Made by a program: the position numbers and the translations under genes. The notes under the pieces are model-generated. The model was not told the origin of the DNA. It saw only the letters and a list, made by a program, of their open reading frames with translations, and did not search any database. A stretch of 64,000 nt of DNA, taken from positions 1 through 64,000 of the forward strand of contig JBEVJC010000020.1 of NCBI GenBank assembly GCA_040510375.1. Reading direction: 5' to 3'. Position 1 is the first letter of the stretch, and every line of letters starts with the position of its first letter. This DNA is from JBEVJC01 sp040510375. Lineage in GTDB: Bacteria > Bacteroidota > Bacteroidia > Chitinophagales > Chitinophagaceae. Positions 63,141 through 64,000 of the stretch are shown here, in pieces.

Positions 63141-63155
63141 CCGGCACAGTGCCGG
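63141..63155. promoter_or_regulatory. Palindrome in the dnaX leader
   Basis: CCGGCAC-A-GTGCCGG is a perfect 7-bp inverted repeat with one central base, 17-31 bp upstream of the dnaX ATG. An imperfect -7 (TATTATTG) lies just beyond it. It could be an operator or an mRNA hairpin near the start site. Confidence 0.5.
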
Positions 63156-63216
63156 ATTCATTTTTGCAATAATAAAGAAAGTTTCGTCAGGGGTCCGGCA
63201 GGGTTTTGCACAACAG

Positions 63217-63466
63217 CCGGACCGTGCTTGAGCAGTTAATTTTTACAGGCAGGACAAACGGTCCGCGTTTCAGATCAGTTCACTTTTCCAATCCGGACAA
63301 ACGGTTTGTGTCCAGCGATTCATTTTAGGCAGTACAATCGGTCCACATTTCAAATCAGCTCATTTTCCAATCCGGACAAACGGTTTGTGTCCAGCGGTTC
63401 ATTTTAGGCAGTACAATCGGCCCACATTTCAAATCAGTTCATTTTTCCAAAATCCGGACAAACAGT
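63217..63466. repeat. Tandem repeat array, period about 80 bp, upstream of dnaX
   Basis: Copies start at 63248, 63328 and 63407 (the third partial), with a decayed half-copy at about 63217-63246. Each of the first two holds a copy of ACAAACGGTTTGT, itself a palindrome. Just outside, GGTCCGGC (63192-63199) faces GCCGGACC (63216-63223). The region 63156-63479 has no gene. Confidence 0.85.
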
Positions 63467-63479
63467 CAACTCCACCTGA

Positions 63480-64000
63480 TCAATGCAGGATCGGATGTGG
63501 CTTATACTCCCGCTGCCTGTCGAACTGGTAGCGATAGGTGGTGAGTACCCGGTTGCGATAAGTGCCGAGGTTTTCTGCAACATTCACCATTTTAGGATTG
63601 AATGCCCCGATCCACTGCATTTCATATTCCTGGTATTCCGGTTTACCCAATGTATATACACCATCTTTGATGGACAGGTCCTGGATTTCAGTGGCACCTT
63701 CCACAATCATATAACTGTCCAGACCAGTGCCCTGCCATTCGGGTGCGATACCGAAGACCAGTCCCACCATCTTATCTACCTTTTTTGTTTTTTTATACCA
63801 GAGGAATTTCAGTTTTGAAATCCATCCGAAATCGCCGTTCAGGTGTTTGAACCATTGGTTAAGATCAGGAAGGTTAACCCAGATGCCCACCGGTTCATCT
63901 TTATAATAAACAAACCAGTTGATCTTTTCATCCATCACCGGTTTCATGGACTCAAACATTTTAAGCACCACTTTTTCCTCAATTTTTTTCATACCACCAT
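63480..64000 (-). CDS. GNAT-like N-acetyltransferase domain protein (N-terminal part outside window)
   Basis: At least 170 residues are visible and the frame stays open to the window edge. The visible part holds MFESMKPVMDEKINWFVYY, LPDLNQWFKHLNGDFG, VGLVFGIAPEWQGTGLDSYM and a tail LTTYRYQFDRQREYKPHP. It matches the C-terminal half of the roughly 380-residue GNAT-related proteins common in Bacteroidota, so the ATG at 63992 is probably an internal Met. Substrate unknown. Confidence 0.75.
   Translation of the reverse strand, partial: GGMKKIEEKVVLKMFESMKPVMDEKINWFVYYKDEPVGIWVNLPDLNQWFKHLNGDFGWISKLKFLWYKKTKKVDKMVGLVFGIAPEWQGTGLDSYMIVEGATEIQDLSIKDGVYTLGKPEYQEYEMQWIGAFNPKMVNVAENLGTYRNRVLTTYRYQFDRQREYKPHPILH

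Noticed and set aside
63248..63466. CRISPR-like array
   Set aside because: The repeats are contiguous 80-bp units without unique spacers and no cas gene is present.

Overview
This window looks like chromosome of a Bacteroidota bacterium, most likely family Chitinophagaceae or a close relative. The indicators are two proteins ending in type IX secretion (T9SS) sorting domains and a PorT-like T9SS barrel. There is also a TonB receptor with an N-terminal carboxypeptidase-regulatory-like domain, a DUF1800/DUF1501 pair, the gene order pheT - coiled-coil gene - zapA - rny, and -7 promoter elements of the form TAnnTTTG. No rRNA, tRNA, CRISPR array, insertion sequence or prophage was seen. Both ends cut a gene: a CysJ-like flavoprotein on the left and a GNAT-like protein on the right.

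Layout. 1-6.8 kb: assimilatory sulfite reduction (cysJ, cysI), a siroheme-synthase/sulfite-exporter fusion, a DUF1016 nuclease and O-succinylhomoserine sulfhydrylase, so sulfite is reduced, its cofactor made and the sulfide fixed. 6.9-14.7 kb: two pseudouridine synthases, a Spy-like periplasmic protein, Rel, purA, a very acidic disordered protein and pabB. 14.8-20.4 kb: envelope proteins, a lytic transglycosylase, gatA, tatA and rplS. 20.5-28.7 kb: rny, zapA, pheT, dnaB and rsmE. 28.8-32.1 kb: terC, pyrD and a thiolase. 32.2-39 kb: DUF1800/DUF1501 exported pair, then a small secreted protein, a TonB receptor and a lipoprotein. 39.2-46.3 kb: rhodanese plus ABC exporter, a mobile-type AAA ATPase, yifB, and an Xre/RES toxin-antitoxin pair. 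46.6-55.8 kb: M1 peptidase, MutS-like ATPase, dihydroorotase, an outer-membrane barrel, porT, ubiE, engB and a YkuK protein. 55.9-64 kb: secreted T9SS metzincin with a small secreted neighbour, CoA-binding protein, GbsR-type regulator, PDH E2, dnaX and the partial GNAT gene.

The most notable observations are these. (1) dnaX has a run of nine A residues just after the conserved ATPase/collar region, and both shifted frames stop within a few codons, which predicts a short gamma-like product. (2) A precorrin-2 dehydrogenase is fused to a TSUP/TauE sulfite exporter inside a sulfite-reductase operon. (3) One protein carries both a Tat signal and a T9SS sorting domain. (4) Four unrelated intergenic tandem duplications of 68-86 bp occur, one of them a copied terC tail. 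(5) Palindromes overlap the promoters of the GbsR regulator, the Xre/RES pair, the AAA ATPase and dnaX, and look like operators.

All calls come from reading the sequence and recalling families. No database search was run.
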